64,000 nt of DNA from Bacilli bacterium (GTDB lineage: Bacteria; Bacillota_I; Bacilli_A; ML615J-28; CAG-313): contig JAFQPO010000014.1 of NCBI GenBank assembly GCA_017411715.1, forward strand, positions 110,258-174,257, in the 5' to 3' direction. How positions within the stretch are numbered: position 1 is the first letter of the stretch; every line of letters begins with the position of its first letter. The notes beneath the pieces are model-generated. The model had not been told where the DNA came from and ran no database searches. It saw only the letters and a list, made by a program, of their open reading frames with translations. This document shows, piece after piece, positions 25,965-34,997 of this stretch. The position numbers were made by a program, and so were the translations under genes.

Positions 25965-26866
25965 TTTATACAACTTACCCATTTAATGATTTAAAAATCA
26001 ATGATTCATTAATTCTTACAATTGGTGAATTTGATGGTCTTCATCTTGGTCATTTAGAAATATTCAATAAAGTTATGAAGTTAAAGGAAAAGCTTAATTG
26101 TCCAAGTGCAATTATTAGTTTTGATTCTCATCCTGATTTACTTCTTAATAAAGTTAAACAAGTTAGTTATTTAACCCCACAAAAAAGAAAAGAAGAACTT
26201 CTTGAAAAACTTGGTTTTGATTATTTTATAATTATTAAATTTGATGATACTCTATCGAAAGTTGACCATGAAATTTTCGCTTCGCAATTATCTTCAGCTT
26301 TAAGTATTTCTCATATTGTTGCGGGGCCTGATTTTAGATACGGTTATCGTGGACTAGGCAATGTTAATACACTTGTTGCTGATTTTAAAACAGAAGTTAC
26401 AGTTTGTAAAGAATACCTATACAATAATCATAAGTTAGGTACTGTATTTTTAAAAGATCTAATGTCCAAAGGACAAATTAATGAAGTGAATAGCTTGTCT
26501 TTTGTAAATTATACTATCGAAGGTATTGTAGTTGAAGGTAATAAGATAGGAAGAACTTATAATTATCCTACTGCTAATATTAAATTAAGTGATAATTATT
26601 GTATACCACGTTTAGGTGTTTATGAAGTTTATGCTATTTATGATGGTCAAAAGTATCACGGCATATGTAATATTGGTCATAATCCAACCTTCAATTATCA
26701 ACAAGATGTATCTATTGAAGTTCATTTATTTAATTTTAGTGGTAACTTATATAATCAAAAACTAACTCTCGAATTTATTAAATTCATACGTCCAGAGACG
26801 AAATTTTCAAGCAAAGATAGTTTTATAGAACAACTAAAAAAAGATATTGAATCAATTAATGAATAG
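25955..26866 (+). CDS. ribF: Bifunctional riboflavin kinase / FAD synthetase
   Basis: Converts riboflavin to FMN and FAD. 303 residues. N-terminal FAD synthetase domain (1-155): TIGEFDGLHLGHLEIF (HxGH) and GPDFRYGYRGLGNV. C-terminal riboflavin kinase (about 175-300): GNKIGRTYNYPTANI, GVYEVYAIYDGQKYHG and IGHNPTF. Order truB-ribF-rpsO is the common one in Bacilli. RBS GGCGGTAAG is weak. Confidence 0.97.
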   Translation: MELIYTTYPFNDLKINDSLILTIGEFDGLHLGHLEIFNKVMKLKEKLNCPSAIISFDSHPDLLLNKVKQVSYLTPQKRKEELLEKLGFDYFIIIKFDDTLSKVDHEIFASQLSSALSISHIVAGPDFRYGYRGLGNVNTLVADFKTEVTVCKEYLYNNHKLGTVFLKDLMSKGQINEVNSLSFVNYTIEGIVVEGNKIGRTYNYPTANIKLSDNYCIPRLGVYEVYAIYDGQKYHGICNIGHNPTFNYQQDVSIEVHLFNFSGNLYNQKLTLEFIKFIRPETKFSSKDSFIEQLKKDIESINE

Positions 26867-26891
26867 GATATAAACTATAAAATTATATTTC

Positions 26892-26920
26892 TTGCATTTT
26901 TTTACAAAGTAGTGTATAAT
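26892..26920 (+). promoter_or_regulatory. Promoter for rpsO
   Basis: TTGCAT at 26892-26897 and TATAAT at 26915-26920 with 17 bases between. Confidence 0.8.
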
Positions 26921-26926
26921 ATTAAT

Positions 26927-27020
26927 GCCTATTTCATGGTTTAGCGTTAACTCCTAGATAAGCTAGCTTATCGATCGCTATTACTATGTCCTAGGGAAAA
27001 TTTATAAGGAGGAAATATTT
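26927..27020 (+). promoter_or_regulatory. rpsO leader, probable S15 autoregulatory RNA
   Basis: About 90 untranslated bases between promoter and the AAGGAGG site contain pairing segments, for example AAGCTAGCTTATC with GATAAGCTAGCTT-like symmetry near 26958-26975 (GATAAGCTAGCTTATC is a perfect palindrome), and CCTAGATAAG versus CTATGTCCTAGG. S15 binds its own leader in many bacteria; this case is inference. Confidence 0.45.
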
Positions 27021-27293
27021 ATGTCTTGTATTAGTAAAGACCAAAAAGCAGCTTTAATTAGCCAATTTGCTCGTTCTGAAGGAGATACTGGTTCTCCAGA
27101 AGTACAAATCGCTATCCTTACTGCTGAAATCAATAAGATCAATGAACATTTAAGTGTTCATTCTCATGATTTCCACACACGTCGTGGTCTTCTTAAAAAA
27201 GTAGGTCATCGTCGTAACTTATTAGCTTACTTAAAAGCTAATGATGTACAAAGATATCGTGAACTTATTGCAAAATTAGGCTTAAGAAAATAA
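27021..27293 (+). CDS. rpsO: 30S ribosomal protein S15
   Basis: 90 residues (usual 88-90). Motifs: [16 protein letters not shown] and [20 protein letters not shown], the 16S-binding helices, ending [23 protein letters not shown] precedes the ATG. Confidence 0.98.
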   Translation: MSCISKDQKAALISQFARSEGDTGSPEVQIAILTAEINKINEHLSVHSHDFHTRRGLLKKVGHRRNLLAYLKANDVQRYRELIAKLGLRK

Positions 27294-27297
27294 GCGC

Positions 27298-27325
27298 TTG
27301 GGCACTTTATGTGCCCTATTTCATT
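27298..27325 (+). terminator. Weak hairpin after rpsO
   Basis: GGGCAC and GTGCCC around TTTAT, followed by TATTTC. The T-run is poor, so partial read-through to pnp is likely. Confidence 0.5.
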
Positions 27326-27396
27326 GTTATTTCAGTCTTTTTAGTAAATATACTTTGAAGATACGATATAAAATTTATAAATATATAAGGTGAATT

Positions 27397-29580
27397 ATGG
27401 AAAAACATGTTTTTAAGTATCTCCAAAAATGTAAAGAAGGAGAAAGAGAAATTATTGTCGAAGTTGGCGAACTTGCAAAACAAGCAAGTGGTGCTTGTCT
27501 AGTTCGTTACAACGATACAGCTGTTTTATCAGCAGCTGTAGGAAGTAAGAACACGCTAGATACTGACTTTTTCCCACTAACTGTATTATATCAAGAACGT
27601 TTATATGCAGGCGGAAAAATTCCTGGTGGTTTCTTAAAAAGAGAAGGCCGTTCAACTGAACACGAAACATTAGTTTCACGTTTAATTGACCGTCCAATTC
27701 GTCCATTATTTGCGGAAGGATTTCGTAATGAAGTACAAGTAGTAAATATGGTTATGTGTGCTAACCCTGATTATTCAGCTCCAATGTCTGCTATGTTAGG
27801 TTCAAGTGTCGCATTATGTATTTCTGATATTCCATTTGAAGGACCTATCGCTGGTGTTGTTGTAGGTAGAATCAATGGTGAATATATTTTAAATCCAACT
27901 ACTGAACAATTAGAACTTTGTGATATCAATTTAACAGTTGCTGGTACTAAAGATGCAATCAATATGGTTGAAGCTGGTGCTAAACAAGTATCTGAAGATG
28001 ATATGTTAGAAGCATTAATGTTTGGTCACGCTGAAATCAAACGTTTAGTAGCCTTCCAAGAAGAAATTATTAAAGCAGTTGGTAAAGAAAAAATGGAAGT
28101 AAGCTTATTCGCAATTCCTGAAGATGTTAGAAATGCTGTTGAAGGATATTGTAAAGAAGAATTAGTTGCTGCTATTTCAATTCATGAAAAACTTGCTCGT
28201 CAAGATGCGTGTGATGAAATTACAGAACGTACAAAAGCTCATTTTGAAGAACTTTGGGCAGATGACAAAGAATTAGAAAAGAAAATGGGTTATGTTAGTA
28301 TGTTATTAGAAGAAATAACTGCTATGGAAGTTCGTCGTTTAATTACTGTTGATAAGATTAGACCTGATGGAAGAAAAGTAGATGAAATTAGACCACTTTC
28401 TTCACGTGTTGATATTTTTGAACGTACTCATGGTTCTAGTTTATTTACTCGTGGTCAAACACAAGCATTATCAGTAGTTACTCTTGGATCAATGAATGAA
28501 TTCCAAATTATTGATGGTTTAGGTGTAGAAGAAGGTAAACGTTTCATGTTACACTATAACTTCCCTCAATTCTGTGTAGGATCTACAGGTAGATATGGTG
28601 CTCCTGGACGTCGTGAAATTGGTCATGGTGCTTTAGGAGAACGTGCTATTTTACAAGTTATCCCTTCTGAAGATGAATTCCCATATACAATTCGTGTAGT
28701 AAGTGAAATCTTAGAATCTAACGGTTCATCATCTCAAGCTTCAATTTGTGCTGGTACAATGGCACTTATGGCAGCTGGTGTTCCGCTAAAAGCTCCGGTT
28801 GCTGGTATCGCAATGGGATTAATCAGTGATGGTGAAAACTACACAATTTTAACTGATATTCAAGGTTTAGAAGACCACTATGGTGATATGGACTTTAAAG
28901 TAGCTGGTACTAAAAATGGTATCACTGCTTTACAAATGGATATCAAAATTAAAGGTATTACAAGAGAAATCATTAAAGAAGCTTTAGCACAAGCTAAAAA
29001 AGGTCGTATGCAAATTTTAGATCATATGTTAACTACAATTCCTGAAGTTAGACCTGAATTAAGTAAATTTGCTCCTAAAGTTAAGATGATTAGAATTAAT
29101 CCTGAACGTATTCGTGATGTTATCGGTTCTGGTGGTAAAGTAATTCAAGATATCATTAAAGAATGCAATGATGTTAAGATTGATATCGAACAAGATGGAC
29201 GCGTATTTATCATGCATGCGGAAAGCGAATGGATTAATAAAGCAATCGCTATTATTGAAAATCTTACTCGCGAAGCAAAAGTTGGTGAAATCTATCATGC
29301 AACAGTTGTTAAAAATATGAAATTCGGTGCATTTGTTGAATTATGGCCTGGATATGAAGGATTAGTTCATATTTCAAATCTTGACTTCAAACGTGTTGCG
29401 AAAGTTGAAGATGTTGTTCGTGAAGGTGACGAAATTGTAGTTAAAGTTTTAGGCTTTGATGAAAAAGGTAAAGTTATGCTTTCTAGAAAAGATGCATTAC
29501 CAAAACCTGCTAAACCAGTTGAAAAAGAAGCAACTGAAGAACAAGCAACAGATTCTGCTTTAGAAGCGACTGAAGAATAA
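27397..29580 (+). CDS. pnp: Polyribonucleotide nucleotidyltransferase (PNPase)
   Basis: 3'-5' phosphorolytic exoribonuclease, 727 residues. Two RNase PH-like domains (about 10-230 and 320-550), with [20 protein letters not shown] and [19 protein letters not shown] domain has [17 protein letters not shown], and an S1 domain (about 620-690) has [20 protein letters not shown]. The tail is Glu/Ala/Thr-rich. RBS AAGGTGAATT. It follows rpsO as usual. Confidence 0.98.
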   Translation: MEKHVFKYLQKCKEGEREIIVEVGELAKQASGACLVRYNDTAVLSAAVGSKNTLDTDFFPLTVLYQERLYAGGKIPGGFLKREGRSTEHETLVSRLIDRPIRPLFAEGFRNEVQVVNMVMCANPDYSAPMSAMLGSSVALCISDIPFEGPIAGVVVGRINGEYILNPTTEQLELCDINLTVAGTKDAINMVEAGAKQVSEDDMLEALMFGHAEIKRLVAFQEEIIKAVGKEKMEVSLFAIPEDVRNAVEGYCKEELVAAISIHEKLARQDACDEITERTKAHFEELWADDKELEKKMGYVSMLLEEITAMEVRRLITVDKIRPDGRKVDEIRPLSSRVDIFERTHGSSLFTRGQTQALSVVTLGSMNEFQIIDGLGVEEGKRFMLHYNFPQFCVGSTGRYGAPGRREIGHGALGERAILQVIPSEDEFPYTIRVVSEILESNGSSSQASICAGTMALMAAGVPLKAPVAGIAMGLISDGENYTILTDIQGLEDHYGDMDFKVAGTKNGITALQMDIKIKGITREIIKEALAQAKKGRMQILDHMLTTIPEVRPELSKFAPKVKMIRINPERIRDVIGSGGKVIQDIIKECNDVKIDIEQDGRVFIMHAESEWINKAIAIIENLTREAKVGEIYHATVVKNMKFGAFVELWPGYEGLVHISNLDFKRVAKVEDVVREGDEIVVKVLGFDEKGKVMLSRKDALPKPAKPVEKEATEEQATDSALEATEE

Positions 29581-29585
29581 TCTTA

Positions 29586-29926
29586 TATAAATACATGAGG
29601 TAATCGAGCGAGAAATCGTTAGGAAAGTCCATACTAGCACAAGCTGAGATGCTTGTAGTGTTTGTGCTTAACGAAAAAATAAGTTAAGGCAGTGTAAACT
29701 GACGGCGAATGATGTCCTAAGGGAAACTATGGACTAGTTCATAAAGTGCCACAGAGACGATATTTTCGGAAACGAAAAAGTGGAACGGGTAAACCCCTCA
29801 AGCTAGCAACCCAAATTTTGGTAGGGGCATGACAGATTCGGAATCAAACGATGAAGTTACACGAAAGTGAGATAAATGATTACCACCCTTTTAGGGGACA
29901 GAATATGGCTTATGATTGTATTTATG
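29586..29926 (+). ncRNA. rnpB: RNase P RNA, type B (ribozyme for tRNA 5' maturation)
   Basis: Shows all conserved blocks: GAGGTAATCGAGCG near the start; AGGAAAGTCCATACTAGCAC; CTGACGGCGAATGA; AAAGTGCCACAGAGACGA; GTGGAACGGGTAAACCCC; TAGCAACCCAAATTTTGGTA; GACAGAATATGGCTTAT at the end. The P1 ends pair (ATAAATACA at 29587-29595 with TGTATTTAT at 29917-29925). The layout is Bacillus-like. It fills the gap between pnp and engB. Confidence 0.97.
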
Positions 29927-29931
29927 AAAAT

Positions 29932-29956
29932 AACTCGCAGGTAAAACTGCGAGTTT
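29932..29956 (+). terminator. rnpB terminator
   Basis: AACTCGCAG and CTGCGAGTT form a perfect 9-bp stem around GTAAAA. The T-run is short (TTTACT). Confidence 0.7.
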
Positions 29957-29974
29957 ACTAAATTAGGAGGCTTT

Positions 29975-30556
29975 ATGAAGATAACTAAATCTGAGTATAT
30001 TGTAGGGGCAGTTAAAAAAAGTCAATACCCAGCTAATACTGGTCCATTGTTTGTATTTTTTGGGCGTTCCAATGTTGGTAAAAGTAGTTTTATTAATGCT
30101 CTTTGTAACCGCAAAAACTTAGCTTATACTTCAAGTAAGCCTGGTAAAACACAAGTCTTAAATTTCTTTAAAATTAATGATTCATTTTCTTTTGTCGATG
30201 TTCCGGGATATGGTTATGCCTCAAGAGCGAAATCTGAACGACTTGACTTTGGAAATATGATAGAAGATTTTTTAGATAATAATCAATTATTAAAATATGT
30301 TTTTTTGATTGTTGATTTTAGACATGCTCCAACCGAAGATGATTGTTTGATGATTAATTATTTAAGAAGTTTAAATATGAACATTGCAGTTGTTGCGACA
30401 AAGCAAGACAAAGTTGGTAAATCACTTATATTGAAGAATAAGAAGATTATTAAAGAAAAATTAGAACTCACTTGTGAGCCTTTGTTTGTTGTTTCATCAG
30501 AAACTAAAAATGGTCTAGAAGATGTTCTAAGTTTTATGGAAAGCTTATTAGGTTAG
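29975..30556 (+). CDS. engB: Ribosome biogenesis GTPase EngB/YsxC
   Basis: Small GTPase for assembly of the 50S subunit, 193 residues. G1 GRSNVGKSSF, then SSKPGKTQ, G3 FVDVPGYGYA, G4 TKQDKV. RBS TTAGGAGGCTTT. In Bacillus this gene is not far upstream of the spoVID-ysxE pair, as here. Confidence 0.97.
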   Translation: MKITKSEYIVGAVKKSQYPANTGPLFVFFGRSNVGKSSFINALCNRKNLAYTSSKPGKTQVLNFFKINDSFSFVDVPGYGYASRAKSERLDFGNMIEDFLDNNQLLKYVFLIVDFRHAPTEDDCLMINYLRSLNMNIAVVATKQDKVGKSLILKNKKIIKEKLELTCEPLFVVSSETKNGLEDVLSFMESLLG

Positions 30557-30585
30557 AAAAGGAAATATCTTTTCTAACTTTTTTA
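30552..30585 (+). terminator. Terminator of engB
   Basis: GTTAGAAAA and TTTTCTAAC stem followed by TTTTTTT; it starts inside the last codons. Confidence 0.9.
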
Positions 30586-30631
30586 TTTATATTTTCCATT
30601 ATTAAACATATAATTAGATGAGGTGTTTATA

Positions 30632-31216
30632 ATGGAAATTAATATTCCAAGTAATGTATTTATTGAACTTAATAATTTATTTAAAGTTTCGACTGTTGAT
30701 ATAGAAGTTAGTGATTACCAGTTACAAGATTCAGAGATAATTGCTAATATTAGAATAAGCGGTGATTATTATCAAAATGATTTCGATTCTACATTATGTG
30801 AATTTGAGAAAACTATACCTGTTAATATAGTATTAAATGAAAGAAATAATCAAGTAGATGAAGTTGAAATTAATAATTTTGAATATTTTGAAGTAGAAAA
30901 AAGAGGGATTGAAACAAGTTTTTCAGTTGATATTTTAACAAGTGAAGTAAAAGTAAATGAAGAATTAGAAAAAATAAAAGAATCAATTACACAAGAAGTT
31001 GATGTTGAACTTAGTGAAATATTAGAAATAGTAGAAGATAATTTGCCCCAGAAAGTGAAAAAAGCTAGAAATAGAGAAAATTATCAATCTATTAGAATAT
31101 GCTTTTTTAAAAATGATCAAGAATTGAATAAAATTTTAAGTGACAATAATAAAGATGATGTGCTATTAGATAGGTTAAATGAAAATTATCTTGAAAAATC
31201 AAGAATTATAATTTAG
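30632..31216 (+). CDS. SpoVID N-terminal-like protein
   Basis: 194 residues without a TM helix. The N-terminal ~110 residues are a beta-rich domain starting MEINIPSNVFIELNN, followed by IIANIRISGDYYQND and EFEKTIPVNIVL, which resembles the N-terminal domain of SpoVID/DUF3794-type spore coat proteins. An acidic helix follows (about 110-145). The C-terminal LysM domain of Bacillus SpoVID is absent. The assignment rests on fold-like pattern and on position before a YsxE-like gene; sequence support is modest. I took the ATG at 30632 (GATGAGGTG upstream), not the longer TTG start at 30623. Confidence 0.5.
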   Translation: MEINIPSNVFIELNNLFKVSTVDIEVSDYQLQDSEIIANIRISGDYYQNDFDSTLCEFEKTIPVNIVLNERNNQVDEVEINNFEYFEVEKRGIETSFSVDILTSEVKVNEELEKIKESITQEVDVELSEILEIVEDNLPQKVKKARNRENYQSIRICFFKNDQELNKILSDNNKDDVLLDRLNENYLEKSRIII

Positions 31217-31226
31217 AGGTGATGAG

Positions 31227-32162
31227 GTGGATTACGCACCTTTTAGTGAAGAGTTGAAAAATAATTATCACAAGGAATTAATTGATTTACGCCAAATTTC
31301 TAAGAAAGCTTTTTTATTAAATACCAATGATGAATATTGTTTTATGAAAAATTGTGATAAAGAATTAGATAAAAAATATAAATTTTTATATAATGTTGGT
31401 GTCAGCAATGTACTTTTCCCGTATCAAAACAATAGTTTCAATTATGTAAGTCTTTATAATGATCAATATTTTTTTATCAGTCCCTATTATAAAAATAATA
31501 ATGATTTATTACAGGAAGTAAAAGCTCAATATTTATTTGATAATTTGATAACGCTTCATAATACGACAGCTTTTAAAAGACAACTATCAGTCAAAAATTC
31601 TCGTAAAAAAATTGATGAAATAACAAAACAACTTAATTATAAATTTTCGTTAATTGAGAATTTTATCAGAAGTATAGAAACAAAGCCATTAGATTATTAT
31701 TCAATGCCAATTCTTAGTAATTATCAATATATTTTAAATGCCAAGTTTGAACTTGTAAAACTTGAAAAATCAATTATTCAATCAATTAAAGAAGAAGTTA
31801 GCGTAGATTTTGTTTTTGTTCATAATAATCCAAAACTTGATCATTTACTAATAGATCATGGCCATTGTTATTTAACAAGTATCGATCGAAGTAAAATAGG
31901 TCTACCTGCTCTTGACGTAGCAAAATTTTATATTGAAAATGAAGATTTGAATATTGATTTTGTTTATTTACTAAAAGAGTATTTTAAAATACATGATGAA
32001 AAAATATATTATGATTATTTCCGATTTTTAGTACTTTTTATTTATATTAAACAAATTGATTTAAATGGTTTTAATATTGAAACTGTTAATACGTTTGTCT
32101 CTTTGGCTACATCCATAAAAACCTTTATGATAAGGTTTAATGATAACACAATAAAAGAATAG
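31227..32162 (+). CDS. YsxE/CotS-like kinase-fold protein with altered catalytic loop
   Basis: 311 residues that match the layout of the CotS/YsxE family (aminoglycoside phosphotransferase-like fold). LLNTNDEYCFMKNCD fits the N-lobe strand and Lys. VDFVFVHNNPKLDHLLIDHG followed by SIDRSKIGLPALDVAKFY aligns with the HGDxxxxN...iDfe...g.p.yDla pattern. Here His199 is kept but the catalytic Asp is Asn201 and the metal-binding Asn is His206; Asp220 is kept. It is probably a pseudokinase. Starts with GTG after AGAGGTGATGAG. In Bacillus, ysxE follows spoVID, as here. Confidence 0.55.
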   Translation: MDYAPFSEELKNNYHKELIDLRQISKKAFLLNTNDEYCFMKNCDKELDKKYKFLYNVGVSNVLFPYQNNSFNYVSLYNDQYFFISPYYKNNNDLLQEVKAQYLFDNLITLHNTTAFKRQLSVKNSRKKIDEITKQLNYKFSLIENFIRSIETKPLDYYSMPILSNYQYILNAKFELVKLEKSIIQSIKEEVSVDFVFVHNNPKLDHLLIDHGHCYLTSIDRSKIGLPALDVAKFYIENEDLNIDFVYLLKEYFKIHDEKIYYDYFRFLVLFIYIKQIDLNGFNIETVNTFVSLATSIKTFMIRFNDNTIKE

Positions 32163-32193
32163 TGAAGCAGTATAATTATTTATTCTATATTGT

Positions 32194-32222
32194 TTGACTT
32201 TTTGTGCGGTTTGTAGTATAAT
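32194..32222 (+). promoter_or_regulatory. Promoter for DUF177-rpmF
   Basis: TTGACT at 32194-32199 and TATAAT at 32217-32222, 17 bases apart. Confidence 0.85.
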
Positions 32223-32244
32223 ATGTAAGTCGGGAGGAATAGCT

Positions 32245-32706
32245 ATGAAATGGACGCTTGCTCAATTAATGAAAATTCAAAGCTTTCCTTATGAAATCAA
32301 AGATAGTATTGATTTTAAAGATCGAATTACTGAAATAGATGATATTTTAGATATCACTATTTGTACAGTAGAGGGAACTCTTAATAAAGTTGATTACGAT
32401 ACTTATCATATTAGTGCTAATTTAGTTGTCACTCTAACTGTAGAATGTGCCCTTACATTAGAACCTGTTGATTATACTATTGAAACTTCGATTGATGAAG
32501 TGTATAGTAAAGAGCCAATGGATGATGATGAATTTCAAATTGAAAATAATACAATTGATTTGAATGAAATTGTTTGGTCACATATTATTATTAATAAACC
32601 GATCCGTGTTGTACGTGAAGATGCTTATTCGATTTTAAAAGAAAAAAATCTTGATTTCAGTGGTGAATTCCTCGAAGATGATATTAATGAAGAAGAGGTG
32701 TTTTAG
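32245..32706 (+). CDS. DUF177 (YceD) family protein
   Basis: 153 residues. WTLAQLMKIQSFPYEIKD begins the protein; VVTLTVECALTLEPVDYTIE holds the conserved C-x-L/R-P region; then IDLNEIVWSHIIINKPIRVV. Most DUF177 proteins are linked to 23S rRNA/ribosome assembly and sit before rpmF, as here. Only one Cys of the usual pair is kept. I chose the ATG at 32245, with GGGAGGA; a longer frame from 32194 runs across the promoter. Confidence 0.9.
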   Translation: MKWTLAQLMKIQSFPYEIKDSIDFKDRITEIDDILDITICTVEGTLNKVDYDTYHISANLVVTLTVECALTLEPVDYTIETSIDEVYSKEPMDDDEFQIENNTIDLNEIVWSHIIINKPIRVVREDAYSILKEKNLDFSGEFLEDDINEEEVF

Positions 32707-32910
32707 ATGGGTGCTATAGCTCAACAACGTCGTAGTTCCAAGACTCGTAAACTTAAACGTCGTACTCATTATAAAATCCAAATTCCTGGCATGGTTCTTT
32801 GTGAATGTGGTGCTTATAAATTAGCTCACCGTGTTTGCCCAGAATGCGGAAAATATGATGGTAAAGAAGTAAAAGCTATCAAAGTTAAGGAAGAAAAAAG
32901 CGAAGAATAG
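32707..32910 (+). CDS. rpmF: 50S ribosomal protein L32
   Basis: 67 residues. Starts [20 protein letters not shown] and has the zinc-ribbon [19 protein letters not shown] with four Cys, so it is the Zn-binding (C+) form. The ATG follows the TAG of the preceding gene directly. Confidence 0.97.
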   Translation: MGAIAQQRRSSKTRKLKRRTHYKIQIPGMVLCECGAYKLAHRVCPECGKYDGKEVKAIKVKEEKSEE

Positions 32911-32934
32911 TTTTTAACTATTTAATTTTTACCT

Positions 32935-32960
32935 AAAACGCTCGCTAAGAGCGTTTTTTT
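32935..32960 (+). terminator. Terminator of rpmF
   Basis: AACGCTC and GAGCGTT stem with a TTTTTTT run. Confidence 0.9.
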
Positions 32961-32974
32961 AGTGAGGTGTAAAG

Positions 32975-33913
32975 ATGAATAATCTTGAATATAAACATAT
33001 TCCCGTTTTAGCTAAAGAAGCAATTGATTATTTAAATATTAAAAGTGATGGTATTTATGTTGATTGCACATTAGGGGGAGGAGGACATAGTTCTTTAATC
33101 CTTGAAAAACTAACATCTGGGAAGTTGATTGCTTTTGATCAAGATGATTACGCAATCAAACGTGCTGGTGAACGCTTATCTAAGATAAGTGATAACTTTC
33201 ATATTATAAAAAGTAATTTCGTTAATTTAGCTAGTGAACTAAATAATATAGGTATAACAAAAGTTGATGGAATCTTATATGATTTAGGTGTATCTAGCTT
33301 TCAGTTTGATATTCCAGAAAGAGGTTTCAGTTATCAATATGATACTAGACTTGATATGAGAATGGATACAGATGCTAGTCTTGATGCTCATTATGTAATT
33401 AATAATTACAGTGAACAAGATTTAAAAAAATGCTTTTATACTTATGGAGAAGAAAAGTTTGCACCAGCAATTGCTAAAAAAATAGTTCAATATCGCCAAA
33501 AGAAAACAATTGATACAACCTTTGAATTAGTTGATATAATTAAATCTGCACTACCTGCATTTGTACTAAGAAAAAAAGGTCATCCAGCAAAACAAGTTTT
33601 CCAAGCTTTAAGAATTGAAGTTAATCAAGAATTAAATGTTTTTGAAAAATCGCTTAACGATGCCTATGATTTACTTAATAGCGATGGAAGAATTGTTGTA
33701 ATTACTTTCCATTCATTAGAAGATCGTATTTGTAAACAAAGTTTCAAAAAGAAAGTTACCCTTGATTTACCAAAAGATTTGCCTTTTGTTCCTGAAGGGT
33801 TTGATATTGATTTTGAATTATTAACAAATAAAGCTGTTGTTGCAACTCCAGAAGAACTTGAATATAATAATCGTGCACATAGTGCTAAATTAAGAGCTAT
33901 TAAAAGAAAATAG
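32975..33913 (+). CDS. rsmH: 16S rRNA (cytosine1402-N4)-methyltransferase RsmH
   Basis: 312 residues. IPVLAKEAIDYLNIK, then DCTLGGGGHSSLIL (SAM-binding), DGILYDLGVSSFQFD, ERGFSYQ and RLDMRMD, and VITFHSLEDRICK. Family length is about 310. It is normally the second gene of the dcw cluster; here mraZ is not upstream and ftsL is not next, so the cluster is broken. RBS AGTGAGGTG. Confidence 0.97.
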   Translation: MNNLEYKHIPVLAKEAIDYLNIKSDGIYVDCTLGGGGHSSLILEKLTSGKLIAFDQDDYAIKRAGERLSKISDNFHIIKSNFVNLASELNNIGITKVDGILYDLGVSSFQFDIPERGFSYQYDTRLDMRMDTDASLDAHYVINNYSEQDLKKCFYTYGEEKFAPAIAKKIVQYRQKKTIDTTFELVDIIKSALPAFVLRKKGHPAKQVFQALRIEVNQELNVFEKSLNDAYDLLNSDGRIVVITFHSLEDRICKQSFKKKVTLDLPKDLPFVPEGFDIDFELLTNKAVVATPEELEYNNRAHSAKLRAIKRK

Positions 33914-33951
33914 TCTAGATACCTATTACAGGCTTCTAGACTATTTTTTTA
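33911..33951. terminator. Terminator between rsmH and the epimerase gene
   Basis: TAGTCTAGA and TCTAGACTA stem with TTTTTTT. It lies between convergent genes. Confidence 0.85.
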
Positions 33952-34824
33952 TTTTACAGTGATTTTATAATTAGTATTCCAAGTAGATTTGTCATCTAAT
34001 TTAATAATATCTTTTTTTGTCTCATAAGAAGTAGTATAAGGACTATCAGCACATCCAATCCAAGGTTCTAAACATATAAAATCAGCCTTTGTGTGATTAG
34101 GTGTCCAAATACCTAAAGTTTTAAATTTTTCAAATTCAAAAATGATTCCGTGTTTTGTTTCATTGTGTTCTAAAACAACTTTTGTGTCATTAAATGGATC
34201 AAATACTAAAGCGTCGTTTTGATAATCATCATAATTAAGCGGAAGGACTTCTAAATCTTTAAATGTTCTAGCTATTTTTGTATAATCTACAAGGCCACTT
34301 GATAGATTAACAGTAGGTAATTCAGCGCTAATTTTAGAAGAGAATAAAACTGAATAATCTTCAAATTTTTCACCCTTGTATAGTGGTACTTGAAATGCAG
34401 GATGTAGACCTAAATTAAAGTACATTGGAGTGTTACCATTGTTATAAACTTCAATATTGCAGTTTAAAGTATCATTATTTAATGTATAAGTGATAGTTAA
34501 TTTGAATTGATATGGATAGATAGCTAAAGTTTCTGGTGTTGCTTCAACTGATAAAACTAAAGAATTTTCAGTTTGAGATACTTTATTCATTTCAATATCT
34601 CTTAGGAAACCATGCTTTGTTAATTTATATTCTTTTCCTTCAATTACCGCAATTTTATTTTTAATAGCTCCAACATTTGGAAATAAATAAGGTGCACTAC
34701 GGTTCCAAGTTTCAGGATTTGGTTGATGAATATATTCAACGCCATCATGTTTAAATGAACAAAGTTCACCACCTAGTGATCTAATTTCTACACTGTTATT
34801 GTTATTTTTTAAGATGTATTTCAT
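33949..34824 (-). CDS. Aldose 1-epimerase family protein (LacX/GalM-like)
   Basis: 291 residues. MKYILKNNNNSVEIRSLGGE, then WNRSAPYLFPNVGAIKNK, KHGFLRD, and YFNLGLHPAFQVPLY with the catalytic His region. Later IWTPNHTKADFICLEPWIG, the usual C-terminal E motif. It interconverts the anomers of a sugar; substrate unknown. RBS AGGAGATATTT. It is on the opposite strand from the neighbouring genes and is one of the cargo genes in the split wall cluster. Confidence 0.9.
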   Translation of the reverse strand: MKYILKNNNNSVEIRSLGGELCSFKHDGVEYIHQPNPETWNRSAPYLFPNVGAIKNKIAVIEGKEYKLTKHGFLRDIEMNKVSQTENSLVLSVEATPETLAIYPYQFKLTITYTLNNDTLNCNIEVYNNGNTPMYFNLGLHPAFQVPLYKGEKFEDYSVLFSSKISAELPTVNLSSGLVDYTKIARTFKDLEVLPLNYDDYQNDALVFDPFNDTKVVLEHNETKHGIIFEFEKFKTLGIWTPNHTKADFICLEPWIGCADSPYTTSYETKKDIIKLDDKSTWNTNYKITVK

Positions 34825-34851
34825 AAATATCTCCTTTTATATGATATGTAA

Positions 34852-34880
34852 ATTATATCAAAATCAATTTTGATTGTCTA
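34852..34880 (-). promoter_or_regulatory. Promoter of the aldose epimerase gene
   Basis: On the minus strand TAGACA (34875-34880) and TATAAT (34852-34857), 17 bases apart. Confidence 0.7.
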
Positions 34881-34997
34881 ACATTATACTAATAATTGTC
34901 ATCATATAAAATAGTTTTGTTCATTAATTTAGTACTTTTTCACAATTATAATTTTAGATATGTTATAATGTAAAAAGTATAAAAATAGGAGTTATAA

